Source: Clostridium psychrophilum (lineage in GTDB: Bacteria; Bacillota; Clostridia; Clostridiales; Clostridiaceae). Taken from it: DNA of 60,308 nucleotides. The position numbers were made by a program, and so were the translations under genes. The stretch is from assembly GCF_018861705.1 (NCBI RefSeq), contig NZ_JAHLEC010000008.1:1-60308 (forward strand), written 5' to 3'. Positions 1 through 8,710 of this stretch are shown here, one piece after another. The notes below the pieces were generated by a model. It was not told the origin of the DNA. It searched no databases and saw only the letters and a program-made list of their open reading frames with translations. Position 1 is the first letter of the stretch. Each line of letters starts with the position of its first letter.

Positions 1-139
1 CTTTCTGATTTTGTCCACCTCATTTCTTAGTCATGAGGTTTTATTATACTATATTCTTTTTGGGACATAATCAAATTCGGTATAATAGGACATTATCACA
101 ATTCGATCATATACTTTCCTTAAAAATCAAATTCTTTTG

Positions 140-190
140 TTGACAGTTTAATTTTGCTATGATAAAATGTAAATGAGAATGATTTTCAAT
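140..190 (+). promoter_or_regulatory. feoAB promoter with Fur box
   Basis: A good sigma-A promoter is visible: TTGACA at 140-145, a 17-bp spacer, and TAAAAT at 163-168. The 19-bp stretch at 172-190 (AATGAGAATGATTTTCAAT) closely matches the inverted-repeat Fur consensus and lies over the expected transcription start. Its position before ferrous-iron transport genes supports iron-dependent repression by Fur. The Fur assignment is by consensus similarity. Confidence 0.85.
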
Positions 191-210
191 AATAAGGGAG
201 GTTTTCAATT

Positions 211-435
211 ATGAGTATATGCGATTTAAAACCCGGAAATTCGGCCTTTGTCCACAGTATTTTATGTGATGATAAGCTAAGCAAAAGATTGCTTGCATTA
301 GGGTTTATTAGGGGAACTAAGGTTGTTATGAAAGCGGCAGCACCACTTGGTGATCCGATAATTTTAACCGTTCGTGGCTATGACTTAGCCATTAGAAAAA
401 AAGACGCAAAAAACATTCTAGTAAAGGGGATCTGA
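211..435 (+). CDS. feoA: FeoA, ferrous iron transport accessory protein
   Basis: This 74-residue protein has the SH3-like FeoA fold signature: an early hydrophobic strand, the LLALGFIRGTKV segment at about residues 27-38, and a C-terminal GYDLAIRKKDA strand. FeoA proteins are small cytoplasmic partners of FeoB and are thought to modulate Fe2+ uptake. A strong AAGGGAGG site precedes the ATG. The stop codon is one base from the feoB start, so the two genes are surely co-transcribed and probably translationally coupled. A Fur box lies over the promoter. Confidence 0.93.
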   Translation: MSICDLKPGNSAFVHSILCDDKLSKRLLALGFIRGTKVVMKAAAPLGDPIILTVRGYDLAIRKKDAKNILVKGI

Positions 436-436
436 T

Positions 437-2203
437 ATGATTACCGCGGCCCTAATAGGAAATCCAAATGTTGGCAAGACTACTTTATTCAATCTTCTGA
501 CCGGTTCAAATCAATATGTTGGAAATTGGGCAGGAGTAACAGTAGATAAAAAAGAAGGATTTATAGATAATTCTATAAAAATAGTAGATTTGCCTGGTAT
601 TTATGCAATGGATACCTACTCTAATGAAGAGAAAGTTTCAAAAAATTTCCTTGAAAGTGGAAATGTAGATGTAATTATAAATATAATTGATGCTTCAAAT
701 TTAGAAAGAAATCTTTATTTAACTACTCAACTTAAACAATTTAAAAAGCCAATTATTATGGTACTCAATATGATTGACATAATAGAAGAAAAAAAAATAA
801 AAATAGATTATGAAAATCTATCTAAAAAATTAAATGTTACTGTTATACCTTTAAATGCATCAAAAGGAATAGGTATTAAAAATTTAAAGGAGTTGCTTTC
901 AAACAGTAATTTTTTAGAACCTGTAGATGATAGTTGTTATCAATTTCAAGATGAGACAGAGACTTATAAATTTATTGAAAGTATAGTAGAGGAATGCATG
1001 GACGATAGCAATAGTAAAAATGTAATCCGTGTTACAGATAAAATTGATAAAATTGTATTGAATAAATTCCTTTCATACCCTATATTTTTTCTTATCTTGT
1101 TTTTAATTTTTAAATTCACCTTTAATTGGGTTGGTCAACCACTTGCAACTACATTGAGTGGGTTATTAAACAATAATTTAATTCCTTTCCTTGATAACAT
1201 TTTAAAATCAAATACAATTTGGTTTAGATCTCTTCTTTTAAAAGGTGTTTTAGGTGGAGTTGGATCTGTAATTGTATTTCTTCCAGTAATACTTTCACTT
1301 TTTCTTGGTATCTCGTTTTTAGAAGATTCGGGATACATGGCTAGAGCTGCTTTTATTATGGATAGGATAATGAGAAAAATGGGACTATCAGGTAAAGCCT
1401 TTATTCCTATGATCGTTGGTTTTGGTTGTTCTGTACCAGCCATTATGTCAGCAAGAACATTGGAAAGTGAGAAAGACAGGAAATTAGCAGCACTTCTTAT
1501 TCCTTTAATGTCATGTAACGCCAGGCTTCCTGTATATGCATTATTTGCCGCAGCTTTTTTTCCAAGTAATGCCGCACTTATAGTTTTGTCATTGTACTTA
1601 ATTGGAATTATACTTTCTTTTATAATGGGTATCTTTTTTAAAAATACAATTTTTAAAAAAGATGAAGAACCTTTTATTATTGAATTACCTGAATATAAAA
1701 TGCCAGGCATAAAAAATTTATTATTACATACTTGGGATAAAGGAAAAGGGTTTTTAAAAAAAGCTGGTACAATAATATTTTCAGTGTCAGTAATTATTTG
1801 GATATTATCAAATTTTAATTTTAATGGAATAGTAGATATAAATTCAAGCTTTTTATCCTATATAGGTAAGTTTATAAGTCCGATTTTTATACCACTTGGT
1901 TTTTCCTCTTGGCAAAACTCAGTTTCACTTTTATCTGGTCTTATGGCGAAGGAAGTTATAGTTGGAAGCATGGGTGTTATATATGGTAGTAATCTTGTGA
2001 AAGTGCTTCCAAATTATTTTTCTGCTATATCAGCTTACAGTTTTTTAGTATTTGTACTTCTCTACACACCGTGCATGTCTGTAGTTATTACTATGAAAAA
2101 AGAATATGGAAACAAAATGGCTATTTTTTCAGTATCTTATCAATTAGTTCTTGCATGGGTAATGTCGTTTTTAACATTCCACATTCTAAACTTTTTTTTC
2201 TAA
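437..2203 (+). CDS. feoB: FeoB, GTPase-coupled ferrous iron transporter
   Basis: This is the Fe2+ importer of the inner membrane. The N-terminal G domain shows G1 GNPNVGKTT (residues 8-16), G2 Thr35, G3 DLPG (51-54) and G4 NMID (111-114). A short helical linker follows, then a polytopic membrane domain from about residue 210 with the two conserved Gate segments, including MARAAFIMDR and GFGCSVPAIMSART. At 588 residues it is shorter than many FeoB proteins (about 650-770) but both domains look complete. It directly follows feoA in a Fur-controlled operon, with no FeoC visible. A hairpin terminator follows. Confidence 0.95.
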   Translation: MITAALIGNPNVGKTTLFNLLTGSNQYVGNWAGVTVDKKEGFIDNSIKIVDLPGIYAMDTYSNEEKVSKNFLESGNVDVIINIIDASNLERNLYLTTQLKQFKKPIIMVLNMIDIIEEKKIKIDYENLSKKLNVTVIPLNASKGIGIKNLKELLSNSNFLEPVDDSCYQFQDETETYKFIESIVEECMDDSNSKNVIRVTDKIDKIVLNKFLSYPIFFLILFLIFKFTFNWVGQPLATTLSGLLNNNLIPFLDNILKSNTIWFRSLLLKGVLGGVGSVIVFLPVILSLFLGISFLEDSGYMARAAFIMDRIMRKMGLSGKAFIPMIVGFGCSVPAIMSARTLESEKDRKLAALLIPLMSCNARLPVYALFAAAFFPSNAALIVLSLYLIGIILSFIMGIFFKNTIFKKDEEPFIIELPEYKMPGIKNLLLHTWDKGKGFLKKAGTIIFSVSVIIWILSNFNFNGIVDINSSFLSYIGKFISPIFIPLGFSSWQNSVSLLSGLMAKEVIVGSMGVIYGSNLVKVLPNYFSAISAYSFLVFVLLYTPCMSVVITMKKEYGNKMAIFSVSYQLVLAWVMSFLTFHILNFFF

Positions 2204-2230
2204 ACACTTAAATTCATGAAATTAATTTAT

Positions 2231-2256
2231 AAGGAGCTGAAAGGCTTCTTTTTTTA
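2231..2256 (+). terminator. feoAB terminator
   Basis: Stem AAGGAGC (2231-2237) pairs with GCTTCTT (2244-2250) around a 6-nt loop, followed by a run of T. It lies about 30 bp after the feoB stop. Confidence 0.7.
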
Positions 2257-2450
2257 ATCATTCAAATTATAATTGTACTAATAATCAGTTTAAAAGGTTA
2301 TTGATTTGTAGATTCTTTTAATAAAGTATTATAATATAGAGTAAACTAAAGATAAACAATAAAATTAAAAAACTATTGACAATACTGAATTTCCAGCATA
2401 CTATAAAATATAGGAATTATATTAATTGAGAATTACAATTTAATATTCTT

Positions 2451-2673
2451 GTTAGGTGAGGTTACTGTATAAGACACACGCTACTGCCCAGAAATGTCGA
2501 GAGACACCAATGGGTCAGCAGGTATTACCGGATTAAGGTTTTACTTAATGTAGCTGAGTATCAAATCTCTAAGCTGTACAGTGCTAAAACTCAACGAGTG
2601 AAGATGAGCTATTTTTTCACGTGCTTTTTTATTACGTATTTTAATCTCTTCACTTCGTTGTGGGGAGATTTTT
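2451..2673 (+). ncRNA. M-box (ykoK) Mg2+-sensing riboswitch with terminator
   Basis: The leader has the conserved M-box landmarks in order: GTTAGGTGAGG at 2451, GACACACGCTACTGCCC near 2472, GTCGAGAGAC near 2498, GGGTCAGCAGGT near 2513, GCTGAGTAT near 2554 and GTGCTAAAACTCAACGAG at 2581-2598. The expression platform ends in a terminator, AATCTC (2643-2648) pairing with GAGATT (2665-2670) before a T run. In known M-boxes high Mg2+ favours the terminator and low Mg2+ allows read-through. Downstream are an MgtE-domain protein and an NRAMP-type transporter, which fits a Mg2+ uptake operon. Confidence 0.95.
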
Positions 2674-2702
2674 TATATTAATTTTAGGAGTGTGATTATT
2701 TA

Positions 2703-2783
2703 ATGGACAGTGGTCCCAGATATGTAAAAAATTTAATATGTTGGAAGGGATGTCACTCTATTAAACTATTTTGTAGGGGGTAG
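2703..2783 (+). CDS. possible 26-residue leader peptide after the M-box
   Basis: An ATG at 2703 opens a 26-codon frame (begins MDSGPRYVKN, contains WKGCHS, ends FCRG) and stops 28 bp before the MgtE-like gene. AGGAG at 2686-2690 is a plausible but rather distant ribosome site. It lies past the riboswitch terminator, so it would be read only when the switch is open. No family is recognised. It may be a regulatory leader ORF or chance. Confidence 0.3.
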   Translation: MDSGPRYVKNLICWKGCHSIKLFCRG

Positions 2784-2811
2784 GCATCCATTTCTAAAAG
2801 GAGGATGTACT

Positions 2812-4038
2812 ATGAAAAATAATTTTTATCTAAGCAGAATTTTAGGAAACAAAGTATATACACCAGATATGAAAGTTATTGGAAAATTAAGTGATCTTGG
2901 TGTTACTAATGAATTAAAAAGTCCTCAGGTAACTACTGCAAAAGTAAAAACTAATAGTGGAATTAAAGACTATAACTTTAAAAATTTTTCAATTACAAAA
3001 CAAAAGGGACAATATATTTTGGTATGTAACAAAATAGAAAAACATACTTCAACAAATACATTGTTTTTAAGAAAGCATATTTTAGATCAACAGATTATAG
3101 ATGTTAATGGGAGAAAAGTAGTTCGTGTAAATGATGTTTCACTTGCTAATTTAGAAACTGGAGTATATGTTGTTGCGGTTGATATTGGAATGAATGGTAT
3201 TTTAAGACGAATTGGTATTTTAAAAACTCTAGTAAAACTTGGACTTAAGCTTCAAACTAAACTTATGATCTGGAATGATGTTCAAGCTGTTGTGGCTTCT
3301 AATGAAAATATTGTTCTTTCTAAACCATATGATTCTTTATCTATTCTTCATCCATCTGATTTAGCTGATATTATTGAAGATTTTGATCCAAAAACAGGAC
3401 TTACTATTTTCACATCACTAGATAATGCAACTGCTGCGGACGTTTTAGAGCAAATGGAAGAAGATTCTCAAGTTAGTTTTATTGAAAGTCTATCAGTAGA
3501 TAAAGCTGCAGATGTTTTAGAACAAATGCCTGCGGATGAGGCTGCGGATATTCTTGATGGCATGGATGATGATAAAGTAGAAGAACTTTTAAAAAATATG
3601 GAAAAAGAAGCTTCTGATGAAGTTAGAGGATTGTTAGAATATGATTCTAATGAAGTTGGAAGTCTTATGAGCACGGATTTTGTGTTATTTAAAAACAATG
3701 AAACTATAAATGACGCAATCGAAAACCTAAGAAAACTAAAGCCTGAAGAAGATGAAATGTTAAGAATTTATGTAGTAGATAAAAAGAGTAAATTAATAGG
3801 AACTCTTTCTTTAAGAGATTTAATAATCTCTGATCCAATTAGCAAGATAGGTGATATTATGAACAAAGAATTCAAATCAATGTTTGATACAGATAATATT
3901 AATGATTTGATAAAAAATGTTTCAAAATACAATCTTGTAGCTATCCCAGTTACGGATAATAAGATGAAATTATTAGGAAATGTTATAATAAACGATATTA
4001 TTTATGAACTGCTTAAAAACAAAAGAAAGATTAATTAG
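2812..4038 (+). CDS. soluble MgtE-like protein (PRC-barrel-like + MgtE_N + CBS), no membrane domain
   Basis: The 408-residue protein starts with PRC-barrel-like segments (about 1-150). It continues with the helical MgtE N-domain repeats (about 175-280; LHPSDLADIIEDFD, AADVLEQM, ADEAADILDGMDDD) and a CBS pair (about 285-400; YDSNEVGSLMSTDF onward). In classic MgtE these cytosolic modules sense Mg2+ and gate a C-terminal five-helix channel, which is absent here: the protein ends after the CBS domains. It sits behind an M-box and directly before an NRAMP-like transporter. I infer that it is the separate Mg2+-sensing regulatory subunit of that transporter. The acidic N-domain surface would be the metal-sensing face. 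Confidence 0.85.
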   Translation: MKNNFYLSRILGNKVYTPDMKVIGKLSDLGVTNELKSPQVTTAKVKTNSGIKDYNFKNFSITKQKGQYILVCNKIEKHTSTNTLFLRKHILDQQIIDVNGRKVVRVNDVSLANLETGVYVVAVDIGMNGILRRIGILKTLVKLGLKLQTKLMIWNDVQAVVASNENIVLSKPYDSLSILHPSDLADIIEDFDPKTGLTIFTSLDNATAADVLEQMEEDSQVSFIESLSVDKAADVLEQMPADEAADILDGMDDDKVEELLKNMEKEASDEVRGLLEYDSNEVGSLMSTDFVLFKNNETINDAIENLRKLKPEEDEMLRIYVVDKKSKLIGTLSLRDLIISDPISKIGDIMNKEFKSMFDTDNINDLIKNVSKYNLVAIPVTDNKMKLLGNVIINDIIYELLKNKRKIN

Positions 4039-4048
4039 GAGGTATAAT

Positions 4049-5338
4049 ATGAGCGAAAAAACGAATTCAAATAAAAAACCTTGGATTGCTGGCTTCATGG
4101 TGTTGCTATCAGTGCTGGGTCCTGGCTTAATAACTGGAAGCGTAGATAATGATGCCGGTGGTATTTCAGCTTATTCTGTAGCGGGTGCACACTATGGATA
4201 TCTTTTACTATGGACATTGATTCCCTGTTTCATCGCATTACTTGTAGTACAGGAAATGAATGCAAGAATGGGCATTGTAACTCAAAAGGGTTTAGCTGAT
4301 TTAATAAGAGAAAATTTTGGAGTAAAGATTACGTTCTTTATATTTCTAGGACTATTAGTAGCAGATATAGGTAATACTGCTACTGAATTTGCAGGTGTTG
4401 CTGGAAGTTTGCAGGTATTTGATCTTTCAAAATATGTAACAGTACCAATTGCAGTAATTTTAGTATGGCTACTTGTTGTAAAGGGAACATATAGCTCTGT
4501 AGAAAAGGTGTTTTTAGTGTTTAGTGTATTTTTACTTTCCTATGTATTTTCTGCAATTCTTGCTCATCCAGATTGGACTAAAATAGGAACTTCATTAATT
4601 AATCCTATACCATCATTTAAGGGTGCTCATGGAGAAGGTATAGACGCTGCCTGGATTAGTACTGTAATTGGGTTAATAGGTACTACTATTGCTCCTTGGA
4701 TGCAATTCTATATGCAGTCGTCTGTAATAGAAAAAGGAATCAAAATATCTGAATACAAGTATGAAATTATAGATGTTGTTCTTGGATGTATTGTAACTGT
4801 GGTAGTAGCTTTCTTTATTATTGTAGCTTGCGCCGCAACTTTAAATAAGCAAGGTATTACTATAAATGAGGCTAAGGATGCAGCAGTGGCATTAAAACCA
4901 TTAGCTGGAAATTTAGCATCAGGTATCTTTGCTTTTGGGCTCTTGATAGCTTCAGTATTCTCTGCAGCAATTCTTCCACTTGCAACTGCATTTTACATTT
5001 GTGAAGCGTTTGGTTTTGAAGCTGGTGTAGATAAAACAATGAAAGAGGCTCCTGAATTTTACGGACTATTTACAGCAATAATAATTATTGGAGCCGCAAT
5101 TATTCTAATCCCAGGTGCACCATTACTTCAGATTTCTCTTGGAGCGCAAGTGCTTAATGGAATGCTTTTACCAGTGGTTTTAATCTGCATGATGTTAATG
5201 GTAAACAAAAAAGACCTTATGGGCAAATATATAAATAGTAAATTCAAAAATTGGGTTGGTTGGATTACCATAATTATTTTAATAGCATTAACAATAGTGT
5301 TGTTAGTACAGTCTATAATTAAAATATTAGGTTTTTAA
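4049..5338 (+). CDS. NRAMP-related divalent metal transporter, probably Mg2+
   Basis: This 429-residue polytopic membrane protein of the SLC11/NRAMP family has about 11 hydrophobic segments. The start at 4049 is chosen because AGGAGGT at 4037-4043 lies 5 bp upstream; a longer frame from 4004 overlaps the previous gene. TM1 has GPGLITGSVDNDAGG (D33-N34-D35-A36-G37-G38) instead of the canonical DPGN. TM6 has TTIAPWMQFYMQS, so the metal-binding Met of the usual M-P-H motif is replaced by Ala. Loss of that methionine is known to relax selectivity against Mg2+/Ca2+, and Mg2+-transporting NRAMP-related proteins are known. The M-box upstream supports Mg2+ as substrate. Confidence 0.85.
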   Translation: MSEKTNSNKKPWIAGFMVLLSVLGPGLITGSVDNDAGGISAYSVAGAHYGYLLLWTLIPCFIALLVVQEMNARMGIVTQKGLADLIRENFGVKITFFIFLGLLVADIGNTATEFAGVAGSLQVFDLSKYVTVPIAVILVWLLVVKGTYSSVEKVFLVFSVFLLSYVFSAILAHPDWTKIGTSLINPIPSFKGAHGEGIDAAWISTVIGLIGTTIAPWMQFYMQSSVIEKGIKISEYKYEIIDVVLGCIVTVVVAFFIIVACAATLNKQGITINEAKDAAVALKPLAGNLASGIFAFGLLIASVFSAAILPLATAFYICEAFGFEAGVDKTMKEAPEFYGLFTAIIIIGAAIILIPGAPLLQISLGAQVLNGMLLPVVLICMMLMVNKKDLMGKYINSKFKNWVGWITIIILIALTIVLLVQSIIKILGF

Positions 5339-5387
5339 TATTATTGATTTTATAAATAGAGTTGAGTTTTGAAAGGAATGAATAAAA

Positions 5388-6251
5388 ATGAACAATCAAA
5401 AAACCGCATTATTATCTATATTTTCTAATACTGCGTTAATAATTTTTAAAGTTATAGTTGGGTTATTAATGGGTTCAGTCAGTGTTATTTCTGAAGCAAT
5501 CCATTCTTCTATAGATCTTTTGGCAAGTGTCATTGCTTTTTTCTCTATTAAGATAGCATCTAAAGCTGAGGATGATGGTCATCCTTTTGGACATGGAAAA
5601 TATGAAAATGTATCTGGCTTCGTTGAGGCTTTATTAATTTTACTCGCGGCTGCTCTCATTATCTACCAAGCTATAACAAGAATGTTTAAAGGTGGAACTG
5701 TGGAGAATGTAGGTGCAGGTATATTTGTAATGTTACTCGCTGCTGTGGTTAACTTTTTTATTTCAATGATACTCTTAAAAGCAGCAAAGAAGACAGACTC
5801 TATTGCCCTAGAGGCTGATGGTAGGCATCTTCTAACAGATGTGTATACATCTATTGGAGTGTTTATTGGGCTTGTATTATTAAAAATAACAAAAATACCA
5901 ATTATCGATCCAATTACTGCTATATTTGTTGCGGTATTAATAATTAAAACGTCTATAGACTTAATCAAAAAATCTCTAAATGATTTAGTAGATTCTAAAC
6001 TTCCGGATGATGATATTTCAAAGATATTAAGTATACTTGATTCCCATTTAGAGATTACTAGGTACCATAGCTTAAGAACTAGAAAAAGTGGTGCTAATAG
6101 AGAAATTGATGTGCAAATTCATGTTGAAGAAAACACTTCATTAATTTATGCCCATAGACTCTCCGATAAAATTGAAGAGGAAATAAAAAAAAATTTCACT
6201 GGCGAGTCTTATGTAATGATTCATATTGAGCCAGAAACTCTTATTAAATAA
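5388..6251 (+). CDS. cation diffusion facilitator (CDF) family efflux transporter
   Basis: The 287-residue protein has about six transmembrane helices and a C-terminal cytoplasmic domain (about 205-287) typical of CDF dimers. The putative transport site is H39xxxD43 in TM2 and H147xxxD151 in TM5; HPFGHGKYE at 65-73 is the family hallmark. The HDHD site is most often associated with Zn2+, but iron, cobalt or manganese cannot be excluded. CDF proteins exchange cytosolic metal for protons. It lies 49 bp after the NRAMP gene with its own ribosome site and may be in the same transcript, since no clear terminator is seen between them. Confidence 0.9.
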   Translation: MNNQKTALLSIFSNTALIIFKVIVGLLMGSVSVISEAIHSSIDLLASVIAFFSIKIASKAEDDGHPFGHGKYENVSGFVEALLILLAAALIIYQAITRMFKGGTVENVGAGIFVMLLAAVVNFFISMILLKAAKKTDSIALEADGRHLLTDVYTSIGVFIGLVLLKITKIPIIDPITAIFVAVLIIKTSIDLIKKSLNDLVDSKLPDDDISKILSILDSHLEITRYHSLRTRKSGANREIDVQIHVEENTSLIYAHRLSDKIEEEIKKNFTGESYVMIHIEPETLIK

Positions 6252-6266
6252 TATTTAATTACAATA

Positions 6267-7151
6267 TCAAAATAAATACCAAAATAAATACCAACTATGA
6301 TTTACTCTTGTTTTAAAGGAATTACTGTGATGAAAACCGCTAATAAATACTCGATTAAGACTTAGAATTCCATTAGATATACTTGTCCATCTTCCATTAG
6401 TTGTAAATGCCATTTTATAACCTGCAGCATTTACTGCTTTTAATGTATCTAAATTATAGCTGCCATGAGGATATGATATATATTTAACATTTTTATGTAA
6501 AGTTTTTTCTAAGTATTCCTTAGATGTTTTTAAAATTTTGAGCTGTGATGCATAAGTATATGTCCCTAGTTTCTGATGTAAATTAGTATGACTTTCTATA
6601 TCTATACCGTTTTTCTGCATTTCTTTTAACTGCGTTGAGGTTAGAAACTGTTTTCCTTTATCCAAAAAACCTGTGATTACAAAAATAGTTGCTTTAAAAT
6701 TATATTTCTTTAAAATAGGAAATGCATTAGTATAGTTATCCTCATAACAATCATCAAAGGTAATAAGAACTGATTTCTTAGGAAGAGGCTTATTTTTAAC
6801 CATAAAATCATATAATTCATCAGTACTCAATGTTGTAAATCCATTATCTTTAAGGTACTTCATGTCCAGATTTAACCTAGCAGTGCTAACAACGTATGGA
6901 TTTAACTTTGATGTTCCAATTGAGTGATACATTAAAACAGGAACGCTTTCATTATTATATTTAAAAGATAAATTTGTAGAAATTTTATTTTTACCTTTAA
7001 ATATAAACGACTTTGATATTTTATTATAAATTTTAGTGTTATAAGACTTAATTTTTAATCCTTTACTATAATTGGCTATTAGCAAATAGCCAATTATTAT
7101 AACTATAACTACAGCAAGGAATTTAAAAAAAGTCCTTATTATTTTAGTCAT
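6267..7151 (-). CDS. membrane-anchored polysaccharide deacetylase (NodB domain)
   Basis: The 294-residue protein has one N-terminal membrane anchor (about 9-26) and an extracellular carbohydrate esterase 4 domain. Visible motifs are VPVLMYHSIG, motif 1 ITFDDCYEDNY, motif 2 SHTNLH (metal His pair), and motif 3 YPHGSYN. Motif 1 has Cys where Gly is usual (TFDDC for TFDDG), but both Asp and both His remain, so activity is plausible. Likely role: deacetylation of peptidoglycan or an exopolysaccharide. It is convergent with the CDF gene. The C-terminus (WYLFWYLF) comes from a short tandem duplication at about 6268-6290. Confidence 0.88.
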   Translation of the reverse strand: MTKIIRTFFKFLAVVIVIIIGYLLIANYSKGLKIKSYNTKIYNKISKSFIFKGKNKISTNLSFKYNNESVPVLMYHSIGTSKLNPYVVSTARLNLDMKYLKDNGFTTLSTDELYDFMVKNKPLPKKSVLITFDDCYEDNYTNAFPILKKYNFKATIFVITGFLDKGKQFLTSTQLKEMQKNGIDIESHTNLHQKLGTYTYASQLKILKTSKEYLEKTLHKNVKYISYPHGSYNLDTLKAVNAAGYKMAFTTNGRWTSISNGILSLNRVFISGFHHSNSFKTRVNHSWYLFWYLF

Positions 7152-7683
7152 ATTAATTCAGTATCCCTTCTAATTTTAATTTTTTCATATGAAAACTAGT
7201 CCCATTATACAATTAAACTCAATAATATGTAACAATTTATTTCGTGAATTTCATAAAACTATGGCACTACCCCAATAACACTAGTATTTTATTAAAATTA
7301 ACTAGTCTATTTGCTAGGTTAGTTAAAAACTAATAATATATTGTTAATATATTATTAGTAGGTTATCAATGTAAAAGATTCAAATTAGTATTATAATAGA
7401 AAAATAAAAAGATATAATATAAAAGTGGTATAAATTATGAAAATATAAACGAAATCGTTTTAATATTAATTGCACATGGTATAGTTATAAACAAAATGGC
7501 AAAAATAATATTAATAACCAATTAAATACATTAGGATCTAACAAGGTAATTATGTTAACACAATATAATACTATTGATTATAAAATTAAAGAAACTATGC
7601 GAAATCATTAAATTAGTTAATCTGCACAAAATTAACTTGGAATATAATTGAGATTATGATGAGATATACTTTAGGAGGGGAAA
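7152..7683. other. intergenic region with long palindrome and a possible gene remnant
   Basis: This 532-bp gap separates divergent genes. It contains a 14-bp perfect inverted repeat, ACTAATAATATATT at 7329-7342 and its complement at 7346-7359, with a 3-nt spacer. From about 7470 to the TAA at 7609-7611 one plus-strand frame is open and reads like coding sequence (for example QLNTLGSNKVIML then TIDYKIKETMRNH), but it has no start with a ribosome site. It may be the 3' remnant of a lost gene. No family was recognised. Confidence 0.4.
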
Positions 7684-8691
7684 ATGAAACCAAACAATAG
7701 GTTAAGACGAAAAAAGAAGCATAAAATAAAACATTTTATACTTTATCTGATTTTTGGATTAATATTTACTGGGGTAACTGCTCCATTAATTATATTTCAT
7801 GGTCCATTTACTAATGTAGAAAAGACGATTGTAGATGCATCAATGACAACGCTTAGCCACCAATGGATTGCAAAGCTATTTTTATCTGATGCCCAAATTC
7901 AAAAAATTCGAAGTCAAGATACAGTTCAAAGTGTGAATCAGGGAAACAACAACCTTATCAAGTTTATTAATGCCCATGACAATAGTATTGAAAGATATAA
8001 TATTTCAAATGGTATAAAGTTCACAGGTTATGTACTTATTGTTAAAGACCCAACAAGAGTTAAAGTTGGTTACAGCAATAAACTAGGAACTCAGGGGGAA
8101 CTAACAAGTCAAATAGCACAAGATAATGGGGCTATCGCGGCTATTAATGCAGGGGGTTTTTCTGATTCATCCTCAACTAGTACAAAATGGACTGGTACAG
8201 GTGGAAAACCAACAGGAATTATTATGAGTAATGGAAACATTAAATTTAATAATATAAAAGATTATGATAAAAAGGTTGATATTACGGCAATTACAAATAA
8301 AGCTCAACTTCTTGTAGGCCCTCACAGTTTGAATGATTTGAAGAAGCTTTCAGTAACAAATGCAGTATCTTTTGGTCCTGCACTCGTGATTAATGGTAAG
8401 GGAACAATAAAATCCGGAGATGGAGGCTGGGGAATTGCACCAAGAACAGCAATTGGACAACGCGCAGATGGTGCTATAATATTACTTGCTATTGATGGAA
8501 GAACTGCTAAAAGCCTTGGAGCTTCACTTAAAGATGTACAAAATATAATGCTACAATATGGAGCATACAATGCGTCTAATTTAGATGGTGGCTCATCAAC
8601 TACAATGTATAATAATGGTGGTCTTATTAATAACCCTTGCGATGCACTTGGTGAAAGAGCAGTTCCATCTGCTTTTATTGTAAATCCATAA
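7684..8691 (+). CDS. membrane-anchored phosphodiester glycosidase (NAGPA family)
   Basis: The 335-residue protein has a basic N-terminus and one membrane anchor (about 18-38), then a NAGPA/DUF2233-like domain (about 150-335). Diagnostic segments are AAINAGGFSD, TGIIMSNG, PRTAIGQRADGAIILLAIDG, and the C-terminal NLDGGSSTTMY with conserved Asp and Ser. Bacterial members act outside the cell on exopolysaccharide or teichoic-acid-type phosphodiester sugars. AGGAGGGG precedes the ATG. The next gene starts 19 bp downstream, so the two form an operon ending at a strong terminator at 9732. Confidence 0.9.
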   Translation: MKPNNRLRRKKKHKIKHFILYLIFGLIFTGVTAPLIIFHGPFTNVEKTIVDASMTTLSHQWIAKLFLSDAQIQKIRSQDTVQSVNQGNNNLIKFINAHDNSIERYNISNGIKFTGYVLIVKDPTRVKVGYSNKLGTQGELTSQIAQDNGAIAAINAGGFSDSSSTSTKWTGTGGKPTGIIMSNGNIKFNNIKDYDKKVDITAITNKAQLLVGPHSLNDLKKLSVTNAVSFGPALVINGKGTIKSGDGGWGIAPRTAIGQRADGAIILLAIDGRTAKSLGASLKDVQNIMLQYGAYNASNLDGGSSTTMYNNGGLINNPCDALGERAVPSAFIVNP

Positions 8692-8710
8692 CCTACAAGG
8701 AGGATAAGTT

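Noticed and set aside
1135-1710. 191-codon minus-strand frame inside feoB
   Set aside because: It is fully antisense to the FeoB membrane domain, has no ribosome site, and its peptide does not resemble any protein; it is a mirror of hydrophobic codons.
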